A stretch of DNA of 64,000 bases from Actinokineospora sp. NBRC 105648. GTDB lineage: Bacteria; Actinomycetota; Actinomycetes; Mycobacteriales; Pseudonocardiaceae. This document shows positions 17,307-26,090 of this stretch, one piece after another (positions within the stretch are counted from its first letter, which is position 1; each line of letters opens with the position of its first letter). The notes beneath the pieces are model-generated. The model saw nothing but the letters and a program-made list of their open reading frames with translations, searched no databases and was not told where the DNA came from. The stretch lies in contig NZ_BSTR01000011.1 of NCBI RefSeq assembly GCF_030269645.1, positions 1-64,000 on the forward strand. The letters run 5' to 3'. The position numbers and the translations under genes were made by a program.

Positions 17307-18077
17307 TCAGGCGGTCGTCCGGCGGTAGCGCAGCATCAGGTAGTCGGCCTCGGTGAGCACCGACGCCAGCGCCAACCCCACCGGCACCGCCTGGGGGCCG
17401 ACCGCGATCCGGCCCGCCTTGCCACCCGCGAGCAGTGGTGCCACGGTCAGGCACAGCTGGTCGACCAGGTTCGCCGCGATCATGGCGCCGAACAGCGTCG
17501 GGCCGCCCTCGCAGCTCACCCGGCGCAGGCCGCGTTCGGACAGCGCGGCGAGCGCCACCGCCAGGTCCACCTCGGACTCGCCCGCCACGACCACGTCCGC
17601 ACCCGCCGCGCGCCAGGCGTCGCGGCGGTCGGCTGGGGCGGCCTCGGTGGTGACGATGATCGGTGGCACCCGGGTGTCGGTGATCAGCGGCGCGTCCGGG
17701 GGGACCGAGCCGCGCGCGGTGACCACGGCGATCGGGGGGAGCGGCGCGCGGCCGAGGCGGGCCCGGCGGGCGGTGTCCACCTCGTCGGGTCGCACGCCCC
17801 GGTAGCCCTCGGCGTTCGCGGTGCCCCAGCCGACGAGCAGCACGTCGGCCAGGTCGCGGCCAAGCGCGAAGATCCGCTTGTCCGCCGGGCTCGACAGGCC
17901 CGCCGACACACCGCCGACGGCGGCCGCGCCATCGGCGCTGCTGACGAAGTTGACCTGCACCCACGCCCGGTCGAGGTCGTCCGGGTAGTCGTAGAGGCGT
18001 TCCAGCTCGGTGTCGTCCACCACATCGGGTGATGGTTGACCTGGGGAAACGGGGGAGGTGGACCACAGCCTGTGCAC
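17307..18077 (-). CDS. RibD C-terminal-domain (pyrimidine reductase-like) protein
   Basis: A 256-aa cytoplasmic reductase of the RibD C-terminal/dihydrofolate-reductase-like fold, annotated in actinobacteria as pyrimidine reductase family protein. Typical stretches are VNFVSSADGAAAVGGVSAGL, DLADVLLVGWGTANAEGYRG (NADPH region) and CEGGPTLFGAMIAANLVDQLCLTVAPLLAGG. It lacks the deaminase domain of RibD, so it is not a complete riboflavin enzyme and no other rib gene is present. The GTG at 18077 is chosen by comparison with family N termini and leaves a 33-bp divergent spacer to the ZapE-like gene. Confidence 0.8.
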   Translation of the reverse strand: MHRLWSTSPVSPGQPSPDVVDDTELERLYDYPDDLDRAWVQVNFVSSADGAAAVGGVSAGLSSPADKRIFALGRDLADVLLVGWGTANAEGYRGVRPDEVDTARRARLGRAPLPPIAVVTARGSVPPDAPLITDTRVPPIIVTTEAAPADRRDAWRAAGADVVVAGESEVDLAVALAALSERGLRRVSCEGGPTLFGAMIAANLVDQLCLTVAPLLAGGKAGRIAVGPQAVPVGLALASVLTEADYLMLRYRRTTA

Positions 18078-18098
18078 GGGTCCATCCCAGCACGCCGC

Positions 18099-18104
18099 TA
18101 CGCT
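18099..18104 (+). promoter_or_regulatory. Putative -10 box, leaderless promoter of zapE-like gene
   Basis: TACGCT is followed after 6 nt by the ATG at 18111, with no ribosome site. The whole divergent spacer is only 33 bp. Confidence 0.5.
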
Positions 18105-18110
18105 GCCGGC

Positions 18111-19145
18111 ATGTCCGCCGCCAGGCTCGTCGACCGCGATCCGGTGATCGGCGCGGAGGAGCTGATCGCCGAGCTCGCCCCGCCGCCGCGGTTCGGCGAC
18201 GTCCGGTTCGCCACCTACGTCCCCAACCCCGACGAGCCCAGCCAGGCCGCCGCGGTCGCCGCGGGTGAGGGGTTCGCCGCTCGGGTGGGGGACCGGGGCG
18301 AGAAGTCGTTCTTCCAGCGGGTATTCGGGGGCGGGAAGCCCGCGGGCAAGTCCGGGCTCTACCTCGACGGCGGGTTCGGGGTCGGCAAGACCCACCTGCT
18401 CGCCTCGATCTGGCACGCGGTGCCCGGGTCCAAGGCGTACGGCACGTTCGTCGAGCTGACCAACCTGGTCGGCGCGCTCGGCTTCCGGGAGGCGGTGGCG
18501 CGGTTGAGCGGGCACCGCCTGCTGGCCATCGACGAGTTCGAGCTCGACGACCCGGGCGACACCATGCTGGTGACCCGGCTGCTCTCGGAGTTGATCGACG
18601 CGGGGGTCTCGGTCGCGGCGACCTCGAACACGCTACCGGACAAGCTGGGCGAGGGGCGGTTCGCCGCCGAGGACTTCCTGCGCGAGATCCAGGCCCTCTC
18701 GGCGCGGTTCGACGTGGTGCGGGTGGACGGGCCGGACTACCGGCACCGCGGCCTGCCCGACGCGCCGCCGCCGATGGCCGACGGTGCGCTGGCCGCCAGC
18801 GCGGCAGCCGTCCCCGGGTCCACAGTGGACGATTTCGGCGCGCTCTGCGGCCACCTGGCCACGCTGCACCCGTCCCGGTACGGGAAGCTGGTCGACGGCG
18901 TGGCCGCGGTGCACCTACGCGGGGTGCGCGCGCTGTCCGGTCAGGACGTGGCGCTGCGCGTGGTGGCCTTCGCCGACCGGCTCTACGACCGGGCGATCCC
19001 GGTGGTGGTGTCCGGGGAGCCGGTGTCGGCGCTGTTCACCGACGAGATGCTGCGCGGGGGCTACCGCAAGAAGTACCTCAGGGCGGTCAGCAGGTTGGTG
19101 GCGCTGTCCCGGGACGCGGCTTCGCTGCCGGGTGCCCGGGCCTAG
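18111..19145 (+). CDS. zapE: ZapE/AFG1-like cell division ATPase
   Basis: A 344-aa AAA-type ATPase of the AFG1/ZapE family. In Escherichia coli ZapE binds FtsZ at late division; in actinobacteria the role is untested. Walker A is GGFGVGKTH (87-95), Walker B LLAIDEFELDD (about 139-149), then SVAATSNTLPDKLGEGRF (sensor I) and YRKKYLRAVSRL near the C terminus. Length is typical. The gene is transcribed divergently from the RibD-like gene and ends just before a small convergent gene. Confidence 0.9.
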   Translation: MSAARLVDRDPVIGAEELIAELAPPPRFGDVRFATYVPNPDEPSQAAAVAAGEGFAARVGDRGEKSFFQRVFGGGKPAGKSGLYLDGGFGVGKTHLLASIWHAVPGSKAYGTFVELTNLVGALGFREAVARLSGHRLLAIDEFELDDPGDTMLVTRLLSELIDAGVSVAATSNTLPDKLGEGRFAAEDFLREIQALSARFDVVRVDGPDYRHRGLPDAPPPMADGALAASAAAVPGSTVDDFGALCGHLATLHPSRYGKLVDGVAAVHLRGVRALSGQDVALRVVAFADRLYDRAIPVVVSGEPVSALFTDEMLRGGYRKKYLRAVSRLVALSRDAASLPGARA

Positions 19146-19155
19146 GCACCTCGGG

Positions 19156-19344
19156 TCAGGCCCGCCTGCGGCCGGGTTTGTCGCCGGGGACGCGGTGCTC
19201 GTCGATCAGTGCCCAGACCGAGACGCCGGTGCCGGAGTCCGGCTCGCCGCGCTGCCGGGAGCGGGGCGCCGGGTCCCCGGTGTCCGGCTTGGCGCGCAGT
19301 TCCTGGCGAATCTGGTCGTAGATGGGTGTGTCGGTCACCGCCAT
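19156..19344 (-). CDS. Small hypothetical protein
   Basis: A 62-aa hydrophilic protein (MAVTDTPIYDQIRQELRAKP ... VWALIDEHRVPGDKPGRRRA). Short proteins starting TxTPIYDQ appear to be common in Pseudonocardiales, which supports it being real. A GTG two codons in (19338) is better spaced from the ggaaagg ribosome site and may be the true start. Function unknown. Confidence 0.6.
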   Translation of the reverse strand: MAVTDTPIYDQIRQELRAKPDTGDPAPRSRQRGEPDSGTGVSVWALIDEHRVPGDKPGRRRA

Positions 19345-19455
19345 CCTTTCCGTTGGCGCGGGGGCTCTGCCAGGTTACGCACGGTACGCCTGCTGCGCAG
19401 TAACGCCGCACGGTGGTCCCGTCGCTACGTTGGGTGAATGGTCCGGGTGAACCGG

Positions 19456-20130
19456 TCACTCTGCGACAGTGGTGTGCGCGACGGCCGGTTGGCGTGCCGC
19501 GCGCGTGCGGCGGGTGCACCGGTCGATCACCGCCGCGACCGTTATCACTGCTCCGACCGCCCACGACAGGGCTCCGAGAGTGTCGCTCAGGTAGTGGTAC
19601 CGGAGCTCGACGATGGCACTGGCGGCCACCGCGAACAGGACGAAGGAGACACCGGCGGTGGTCACCGTCCGGATGACCCGCCGGCCGGGCGGCGCGTTCG
19701 CGGAGATCACCAGTGTGAGCACCGCCATGATCGAGACGAAGGTCGTGGTGTGCCCGCTGGGGTAGGCGAGGTAGTCGTCGTGGGTGCGGCCGAAGAGCGG
19801 TTTGAGCAGCCAGGTGTTGACCCCGGCGGCCAGCGCGGGCCCGACCGCGGCCAGCAGCGCGACCTCGGGTCGGCCCCGCACCAGGGCCACCGCGGCGATG
19901 ACCACCAGCAGGCCGATCATGACCACCGGGTTGGTGGTGAGCGACACCGGCTCGACCACACCGGGCAGCGCGCCGTAGAGCCGGTCGAGGGCGTCGAACG
20001 CGGCGGCGTCCCACGGACCCTCCGCCGTCCCGCCGGCCACCGCAACGCCCAGGGCCGCCGTCGCCGCGAAGCACAGCACCGCCACGGCGGTGGCGGGCCT
20101 GGTCAGTTCCGGGGGCAGCAGTCGTCGCAC
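19456..20130 (-). CDS. PAP2-family membrane phosphatase
   Basis: A 224-aa integral membrane protein with about six helices and the three phosphatase motifs of the type 2 phosphatidic acid phosphatase family: KPLFGR (motif 1, reduced), PSGHTT (motif 2, catalytic His) and RYHYLSD (motif 3). Such enzymes dephosphorylate lipid phosphates or undecaprenyl diphosphate at the outer face of the membrane. The C terminus is basic and cytoplasmic. The specific substrate cannot be told from sequence. It lies alone between the small gene and the ABC-F gene. Confidence 0.87.
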   Translation of the reverse strand: MRRLLPPELTRPATAVAVLCFAATAALGVAVAGGTAEGPWDAAAFDALDRLYGALPGVVEPVSLTTNPVVMIGLLVVIAAVALVRGRPEVALLAAVGPALAAGVNTWLLKPLFGRTHDDYLAYPSGHTTTFVSIMAVLTLVISANAPPGRRVIRTVTTAGVSFVLFAVAASAIVELRYHYLSDTLGALSWAVGAVITVAAVIDRCTRRTRAARQPAVAHTTVAE

Positions 20131-20203
20131 ACCGCCACTATGCCCACCGGCGCGCGCTCACCGCCCGACTCCACAACCCCTGCACGGACTCTCCACGGCG
20201 CGC

Positions 20204-21826
20204 TCACCGCGCGCGCCGCACCCGGCTCTCGTCCCACACCGGGCGGTCCACCTCGGACACCACGCCGTCTGACCGGAACACCAGGAACCGGTCGAACGAG
20301 CGGGCGAACCACCGGTCGTGGGTCACCGCGACGACCGTTCCCTCGAAGGCGTCCAGCGCGTCCTGCAGCGCCTCGGCCGAGTGCAGGTCGAGGTTGTCGG
20401 TGGGCTCGTCGAGCAGCAGCAGCGTCGCGCCGGAGAGTTCCAGCAGCACGATCTGGAACCGCGCCTGCTGGCCGCCGGAGAGCGTCTCGAAGCGCTGGTC
20501 GCCCGCGGCGGCCAGGCCGTAGCGGCTCAGCACGGCCGCGGCGGACCCGCGGTCCATCCCCGCGCGGTCGCCGTCGCCGTGCCAGAGGATGTCGGCCAAG
20601 GAGCGGCCGACCCACTCCGGGTGCTGGTGGGTCTGGGCGAACAGGCCGGGCACCACGCGGGCACCGAGCTTGCACACCCCGGTGTGCGCGACACTGTCCA
20701 CATCGGACAACAGGCGCAGGAAGTGGCTCTTGCCCGAGCCGTTGGAGCCCAGCACCGCCAGCCGGTCGCCGAAGAAGACCTCGGTGTCGAAAGGCTGCAT
20801 CAGCCCGGTCAGCTCCAGGCGCTCGCAGGTGATCGCCCGGACACCGGTGCGCCCGCCGGTCAACCGGGGCTGCACGCGCTGCGGGCGCGGCGGCACCGGC
20901 GGCGGCCCGATCGCCTCGAACTTGGCCAACCGGGTCTGCGCGGCCCGGTAGCGGCTGGTCATCGCGTCGCTCATGGTGGCGGCCCGCTGCAGGGAGCGGA
21001 CCAGCTCGCGCAGCTTGGCGTGCTCCTCGTCCCAGCGCCGCTGCTGCTCGGCCACCCGCTCCCAGCGCGCCTCGCGCGCCTCGTTCCAGGTCGCGAAGCC
21101 GCCGGGGTGGGTCCAGGCGGTCCCGGCCTCCACGGTGACCACCTGGGTGGCGACCGCGGACAGCAGCTCGCGGTCGTGGCTGATCAGCAGCACCGCCTTG
21201 GCCGACTCGGCCAGCCGCTGCTCCAGCCAGCGCTTGCCGGGCACGTCGAGGTAGTTGTCCGGCTCGTCGAGCAGCAGGACCTGCTCCCGCCCGCGCAGCA
21301 GCGCCTCGAGCACCAGCCGCTTCTGCTCGCCGCCGGAGAGGGTGCGCACCTCGCGGAAGCGCGCCTTGTCGTAGCCCACCCCCAGCGCGGCCACGGTGAC
21401 GGTGTCCCAGAGGACCTCGGTGGTGTACCCGCCCGCCTCGTCGTAGTCGCCGAGCGCGGTGGCGTAGCGCAGCTGGGTGGCCTCGTCGTCGGTCTCCATC
21501 AGCTGCAGCTCGACCGCGTCCAGCTCGGCCGCCGCGGCCCGCAGCGGCGCGGGTGCCACCGAGAGCAGCAGGTCGCGCACGGAGCGGTCGTCGCGCACGG
21601 AGCCGACGAACTGCGGCATCACCGCGAGCCCACCGCGCACGGTGACGCCGCCGTCGGGGGCGGTCAGCTCGCCGGCGATGATCCGCAACAGGGTCGTCTT
21701 GCCCGCGCCGTTCTCACCGACCACGGCCACGACCTGCCCGGCCCCGACCTTCAGCCCGGCGTCGCGGAACAGCACCCTGCCGTCGGGCAGGGTGTACGAC
21801 AGGCCGATCGCTTCGAGGTGTCCCAC
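20204..21826 (-). CDS. ABC-F family ATP-binding protein
   Basis: A 540-aa soluble protein with two ABC nucleotide-binding domains and no membrane segment, as in ABC-F ribosome-associated factors (EttA/Uup, some antibiotic-protection proteins). The first site has GENGAGKTT, LSGGEQKR and LLLDEPDNYLD; the second has GSNGSGKSH, LSGGQQARF and LLLDEPTDNLD. Between them lies a charged helical linker (about 235-330, RWERVAEQQRRWDEEHAKLRE), the P-site tRNA interaction motif region. The GTG at 21826 is preferred; the frame is open to an ATG at 21868. No antibiotic cluster is adjacent, so a housekeeping translation role is as likely as resistance. Confidence 0.88.
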   Translation of the reverse strand: MGHLEAIGLSYTLPDGRVLFRDAGLKVGAGQVVAVVGENGAGKTTLLRIIAGELTAPDGGVTVRGGLAVMPQFVGSVRDDRSVRDLLLSVAPAPLRAAAAELDAVELQLMETDDEATQLRYATALGDYDEAGGYTTEVLWDTVTVAALGVGYDKARFREVRTLSGGEQKRLVLEALLRGREQVLLLDEPDNYLDVPGKRWLEQRLAESAKAVLLISHDRELLSAVATQVVTVEAGTAWTHPGGFATWNEAREARWERVAEQQRRWDEEHAKLRELVRSLQRAATMSDAMTSRYRAAQTRLAKFEAIGPPPVPPRPQRVQPRLTGGRTGVRAITCERLELTGLMQPFDTEVFFGDRLAVLGSNGSGKSHFLRLLSDVDSVAHTGVCKLGARVVPGLFAQTHQHPEWVGRSLADILWHGDGDRAGMDRGSAAAVLSRYGLAAAGDQRFETLSGGQQARFQIVLLELSGATLLLLDEPTDNLDLHSAEALQDALDAFEGTVVAVTHDRWFARSFDRFLVFRSDGVVSEVDRPVWDESRVRRAR

Positions 21827-21954
21827 CCGCAGATGGTCGCGCACCGGACCCGATCGCGGCGAACGCATTCCACCGGCGGCGGCCGGGAGGGGCTGGACAG
21901 GAGAGGCTGGACAACGAGGAAACCGCCACCCGTTGGATCCGATAGAACACTGGC

Positions 21955-22495
21955 ATGCGACCGGAAGCCGGCCAAGTCCTGCACTTCTCCGAAGATCCGA
22001 CGATCACCCGGTTCACTCCGCACCGCGCGGCCACCGCGCGGGAGGCTGAGCCCTATGTCTGGGCGGTGGACGCCGAGCTCGCGCCCGATTACTGGTTCCC
22101 GCGCCAATGCCCGCGTGCGTTGGCTTGGGTGGGTGCGTCGACTTCCGCAGCTGATGCCGAGCGCCTGCTCGGGCCGGGTATTCGACCGCGTGCACGCGGT
22201 CGAATACGGCTGGCTGGCGGCAATGCGCACGGTGGAGCTCTATGCCTACCGGTTGCCTGCGGCCGCGTGTACCGCGTTCGGCCAACCGGTTCCGCACGCG
22301 TTTGTCGCTACCGAGGCCGTCGACCCGATCGGCCCGCCGGAGCGGGTTGGTGACCTGTTCGCGTTGCACGAGGAGGCGGGGATCCAGTTGCGGGTCTACG
22401 ACAACCTGTGGCCGTTCTGGGACGCGGTCATCGGCAGCACACTGGGGTTCAGCGGGATCCGCCTGCGCCACGCCGCACCGCGCCGGGAGGTGTGA
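21955..22495 (+). pseudogene. Frameshifted DUF6886-like gene
   Basis: Frame 1 from the ATG at 21955 encodes VLHFSEDPTITRFTPHRA ... YWFPRQCPRALAWVGAST, then loses similarity. The rest of the same small family continues in frame 2 (RVHAVEYGWLAAMRTVELYAYRLP ... LWPFWDAVIGSTLGFSGIRL) to the stop at 22495. The shift lies near 22170-22190. The intact product would be about 180 aa and resembles proteins I remember as DUF6886. Either a true frameshift mutation or a sequence error; the function is unknown. Confidence 0.75.
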
Positions 22496-22498
22496 CCC

Positions 22499-22529
22499 GG
22501 GCGGCCGAGGCCCTTGCACTCGGCCGCCC
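22499..22529. terminator. Hairpin between convergent genes
   Basis: gggcggccgag and ctcggccgccc form a perfect 11-bp stem with a 9-nt loop, placed between the frameshifted gene and the stop of the rocD gene. There is no T-tract, as is usual in high-GC actinobacteria. Confidence 0.65.
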
Positions 22530-22550
22530 AGGGGCTCGGGGGTGTCCCGG

Positions 22551-23768
22551 TCAGCGCCCGACCACCTCGGCGATGACCTCGACGCCGCGGTCGATCTCGG
22601 CCTCGGTGATCACCAGCGGCGGGGCGACCCGCAGGGTGGTGTCGTGGGTCTCCTTGCAGAGCACGCCGCGCGCCATCATCGCCTCGGAGGCGGCGCGACC
22701 CTCCGGCCCGCCGGGGGCGATCTCCACGCCCGCCCACAGGCCGCGGCCGCGCACCTCCGCGACGCCACGACCGACCAGCTCCCCCAGCGCGCGGTGCAGG
22801 TACGCGCCGAGGGAGGCTGACCGGTCCTGGAACTCGCCGGTGGCCAGCAGCCGGACCACCGCGCGGCCGACCGCGCAGGCGAGCGGGTTGCCGCCGAAGG
22901 TGGAGCCGTGCTCCCCCGGCCGGAGCACGCCCAGCACGTCGCCCCGGCCGACCACCGCGGACACCGGCAGGATGCCGCCGCCGAGGGCCTTGCCGAGGGT
23001 GTAGAGGTCGGCGCGCACGCCGTCGTGGTCGAGGGCGAACAGCGTGCCGGTGCGGGCCAGCCCGGACTGGATCTCGTCGGCGACCAGCAGCACGTTGTGC
23101 TCGTCGCACAGCCTGCGCACCTCGCGCAGGTAACCGGCGGGCGGCACGACCACGCCCGCCTCGCCCTGCACCGGCTCCACCAGGACCGCCGCGGTGCGCG
23201 GGGTGATGGCGGACTCGAGGGCCTCGGCGTCGCCGTACTTGACCGTCACGAAGCCCGGGGTGAACGGCCCGAAGTCGGCGCGGGCGGTCTCGTCGGTGGA
23301 GAAGGAGACGATCGTGGTGGTGCGGCCGTGGAAGTTCGACCCGGCGACGATGATCTCCGCGGTGTTCTCCGGCACGCCCTTGACCCGGTAGGCCCACTTG
23401 CGGGCGACCTTGAGCGCGGACTCGACGGCCTCGGCGCCGGAGTTCATCGGCAGCACGAGGTCGGTGCCGGTCAGCTCGGCCAGCTCGCGGCAGAACAGGC
23501 CGAGCTGGTCGTGGTGGAACGCGCGGCTGGTCAGCGTGACCTTGCCGAGCTGCTCGACCGCGGCGGCCACCAGCGCGGGGTGCCGGTGGCCGAAGTTGAG
23601 CGCGGAGTAGCCGGCCAGGAAGTCCAGGTAGCGCTTGCCCGCGACGTCGGTGACCCAGGCGCCCTCCGCCTCGGCGATGACGACCGGGAGCGGGTGGTAG
23701 TTGTGCGTGCTCCACCGTTCGTCCAGGGCGATGTAGTCGGCGGCGGTGGTGGAGACGGTGGCGGTCAT
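22551..23768 (-). CDS. rocD: Ornithine aminotransferase
   Basis: A 405-aa class III PLP-dependent aminotransferase that converts ornithine and 2-oxoglutarate to glutamate semialdehyde and glutamate in arginine/ornithine catabolism. The start ALDERWSTHNYHPLPVVIAEAEG is characteristic of ornithine aminotransferases. Other signatures are MNSGAEAVESALKVARKWAY, VEPVQGEAGVVVPPAGYL, LVADEIQSGLARTG and the PLP Lys in YTLGKALGGGILPVSA. It is monocistronic here, divergent from the polyphosphate kinase gene. No arginase gene is in the window. Confidence 0.9.
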   Translation of the reverse strand: MTATVSTTAADYIALDERWSTHNYHPLPVVIAEAEGAWVTDVAGKRYLDFLAGYSALNFGHRHPALVAAAVEQLGKVTLTSRAFHHDQLGLFCRELAELTGTDLVLPMNSGAEAVESALKVARKWAYRVKGVPENTAEIIVAGSNFHGRTTTIVSFSTDETARADFGPFTPGFVTVKYGDAEALESAITPRTAAVLVEPVQGEAGVVVPPAGYLREVRRLCDEHNVLLVADEIQSGLARTGTLFALDHDGVRADLYTLGKALGGGILPVSAVVGRGDVLGVLRPGEHGSTFGGNPLACAVGRAVVRLLATGEFQDRSASLGAYLHRALGELVGRGVAEVRGRGLWAGVEIAPGGPEGRAASEAMMARGVLCKETHDTTLRVAPPLVITEAEIDRGVEVIAEVVGR

Positions 23769-23878
23769 GTCTTCAGGCTATGTCCTGAATCACGTCGGAT
23801 TCATCCGTCGAGCGTTGCTTTCGGCGCCTATTCATTGCGCCATCGGCCCGTCGCGCGGCCGATCGTTGCGTGGGGGTT

Positions 23879-23884
23879 TATCCT
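23879..23884 (+). promoter_or_regulatory. Putative -10 box, leaderless promoter of PPK2 gene
   Basis: TATCCT lies 6 nt before the ATG at 23891. No ribosome site is present. Confidence 0.5.
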
Positions 23885-23890
23885 GCCCCC

Positions 23891-24751
23891 ATGGCGAAGA
23901 AGAAGGCCGCCTCGGTGCGGGATTCCCTGAGGGTACGTCCGGGCGCGGGGATCCACCTGTCGCCGCGCGACACACCGGTCGGACCGGCGTCGAAGTCCGA
24001 CGCGGCCGAGTCGCTGGCCGAGACCGGCACCCGGCTCGCGGCGGTCCAGGAGGCGCTGTGGGCCGAGGGCGTCTTCGGCGGCGGCACCCGGAGCGTGCTG
24101 CTGGTGCTGCAGGGGATGGACACCTCCGGCAAGGGCGGCACCATCGACCACGTGTGCGGCCTGGTGAACCCCCAGGGGTTGCGCATCGCCTCGTTCAAGA
24201 AGCCCACCCGCGCGGAGCTGCGGCACGACTTCCTGTGGCGGATCCGCAAGCAGGTGCCGCCCCCGGGGTACGTGGGTGTGTTCGACCGCTCCCACTACGA
24301 GGACGTGCTGGTGGTGCGGGTCGAGTCGCTCGTGCCGGAGGAGATCTGGTCCGCCCGCTACGACCAGATCAACGACTTCGAGGCCGAACTCGCGGCGGCG
24401 GGCACCACGGTGGTGAAGTGCTTCCTGCACATCTCACCGGAGGAGCAGAAGTCGCGCCTCGTCGCCCGGCTCGAAGACCCGCAGAAGCAGTGGAAGTACA
24501 ACCCGGGCGACATCCAGGCCCGCTCGAAGTGGAGCGCCTACCAGCAGGCCTACGACGCGGCCCTCGCGCGCTGCTCCACGGAAGCGGCGCCGTGGTACGT
24601 GATCCCGGCGGACCGCAAGTGGTACCGCAACTGGGCGGTGGCCAACATCCTGCTGGAGACGCTGACCGAGCTGGACCCGCAACTGCCGAAGCCGGACTAC
24701 GACGTGGCGGCCGAGCTGGCCCGGCTCAACGAAGCCGATCCCCTGAGCTGA
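23891..24751 (+). CDS. Polyphosphate kinase 2 family protein (polyphosphate:nucleotide phosphotransferase)
   Basis: A 286-aa cytoplasmic PPK2 enzyme, which moves phosphate from polyphosphate to a nucleoside mono- or diphosphate. Walker A is GMDTSGKGGTIDH (about 77-89) and Walker B is VFDRSHYEDVLVVRV (about 135-149). The lid region VKCFLHISPEEQKSRLVARLEDPQKQWKYNPGD is typical. Subclass (AMP or ADP specific) cannot be decided by eye. The preceding in-frame codons back to 23870 lie within the promoter and are excluded. Confidence 0.88.
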   Translation: MAKKKAASVRDSLRVRPGAGIHLSPRDTPVGPASKSDAAESLAETGTRLAAVQEALWAEGVFGGGTRSVLLVLQGMDTSGKGGTIDHVCGLVNPQGLRIASFKKPTRAELRHDFLWRIRKQVPPPGYVGVFDRSHYEDVLVVRVESLVPEEIWSARYDQINDFEAELAAAGTTVVKCFLHISPEEQKSRLVARLEDPQKQWKYNPGDIQARSKWSAYQQAYDAALARCSTEAAPWYVIPADRKWYRNWAVANILLETLTELDPQLPKPDYDVAAELARLNEADPLS

Positions 24752-24866
24752 CACCGCGATCGCGCCCGTGGAGCCACACGAAACCTCGACTTTCTTCCAG
24801 CTCCCACCCGCACGAGCCGCACAGTCGCTGCCAACTGCTCGATGGGCTGCTTGGTTGGCGGGGGTT

Positions 24867-25008
24867 GCTCGATGGGCTGAAGTGGCTTTGTTCGGGGCCC
24901 CTAAGAAAAGAGGCGCCGGGGTGAAGCGGGTGGGAAAGGGATCACCCACGCCGGAGCCAGGCTAGCGCCTCTTTTCTCCCCGAACAAAGCCACTTCAGCC
25001 CATCGAGC
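24867..25008 (-). repeat. Hairpin repeat element, copy E (divergent)
   Basis: Same architecture as copies A-D but with different stem sequences, in minus orientation. The outer arms gctcgatgggctgaagtggc and its complement ending gcccatcgagc pair perfectly, and an inner stem aagaaaagaggcgc/gcgcctctttt follows. The aggggcccc block and a related core are kept. It lies in the 333-bp gap between the convergent PPK2 and LLM genes, where no gene is seen. A degraded arm follows at about 25040-25058. Confidence 0.8.
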
Positions 25009-25084
25009 ACTTGGCTGGGTAGTGGCCGTTGGTGGGCAGTGGCTTCAGCCCTTCGAGCTAACCTGCGGTCCTTTTGTTCCTGCT

Positions 25085-26080
25085 TCAGCGAAACTGGGGA
25101 ATGATCTTGTCGCCGTAGGCGGTCAGGGTTTCGTCCTTCTGGTCGTGCATCAGGTAGACCGCGAACTGGTCGACGCCCAGTTTCTTGAGTTCCATCAATC
25201 GATCGACGTGTGCCGATTCCGGTCCCAGTAGGCAGAAGCGGTCCACGATCTCGTCGGGGACGAACTCGGTGGATGGATTGCCCGCTCGGCCGTGGTGGGT
25301 GTAGTCGTAGCCGGCCCGGCCCTTGATGTAGTCGGTCAGCTCGTGCGGTACCGGGCCGGATTCGCCGTACCTGGCGACGAGGTCGGCCACGTGGTTGCCC
25401 ACCATCCCGCCGAACCAGCGCAGTTGGTCGCGTTGGTGGGCCAGGTCGTCTCCCACGTAGGCCGGTGCCGCGACGCAGATCGTGATCGACGTCGGGTCGC
25501 GGCCCGCCGCCGTGGCCGCGGTGCGGACCGCGTCGATGGTCCACCGGGCGATGGCCGGGTCGGCCGTTTGCAGGATGAAGCCGTCGGCGTGCTCGCCCAC
25601 CAATCTGAGGGCGCGGGGGCCGTAGGCGGCCATCCACACCTCCAGCGCGCCGTCGTGCACCCAGGGGATCCGCACGGGCGCGCCGCCGTAGGTGACTTCC
25701 CGCCCGCACGCGAGTTCGCGGATGACGTGCATGGATTCCCGCAGCACCGCCAAGTCCGCCGGTGGTTGCCCGATCACCCGTCGTGCGGAGTCGCCGCGGC
25801 CGATGCCGCAGACGGTGCGGTTGCCGTACATGTCGTTGAGGGTGGCGAACAGCGACGCGGTGACTGACCAGTCGCGGGTGCTCGGGTTGGTGACCATCGG
25901 GCCGACGACCAGGGTGCTGGTCTCGGCGAGGATCCGCGAGTAGATGACGAACGGCTCCTGCCAGAGCACGACCGAGTCGAACGTCCAGCCGTGGCTGAAC
26001 CCGTGCCGCTCGGCCGCGACCATCAGGCGCACCACTTCGCGTGCGGGTGGGTCGGTTTGCAGCACGACTCCGAAGTCCAC
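25085..26080 (-). CDS. F420-dependent LLM-class oxidoreductase (TIGR03842-like)
   Basis: A 331-aa luciferase-like TIM-barrel protein of the type that uses deazaflavin F420. Matching stretches are MDFGVVLQTDPPAREVVRL, FDSVVLWQEPFVIYSRILAETSTLVVGPMVTNP, GIGRGDSARRVIG and the C-terminal GVDQFAVYLMHDQKDETLTAYGDKIIPQF. It starts 10 bp after the dihydropyrimidinase stop and so is the third gene of a pyrimidine-catabolic operon. A role as the reductase of uracil/thymine or of a downstream product is a reasonable inference from context, not shown. Confidence 0.82.
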   Translation of the reverse strand: MDFGVVLQTDPPAREVVRLMVAAERHGFSHGWTFDSVVLWQEPFVIYSRILAETSTLVVGPMVTNPSTRDWSVTASLFATLNDMYGNRTVCGIGRGDSARRVIGQPPADLAVLRESMHVIRELACGREVTYGGAPVRIPWVHDGALEVWMAAYGPRALRLVGEHADGFILQTADPAIARWTIDAVRTAATAAGRDPTSITICVAAPAYVGDDLAHQRDQLRWFGGMVGNHVADLVARYGESGPVPHELTDYIKGRAGYDYTHHGRAGNPSTEFVPDEIVDRFCLLGPESAHVDRLMELKKLGVDQFAVYLMHDQKDETLTAYGDKIIPQFR

Positions 26081-26090
26081 GGTCCGCTCC

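Noticed and set aside
20204-21826. Antibiotic-resistance ABC-F protein
   Set aside because: No biosynthetic cluster is adjacent and the sequence alone cannot separate resistance from housekeeping ABC-F members.
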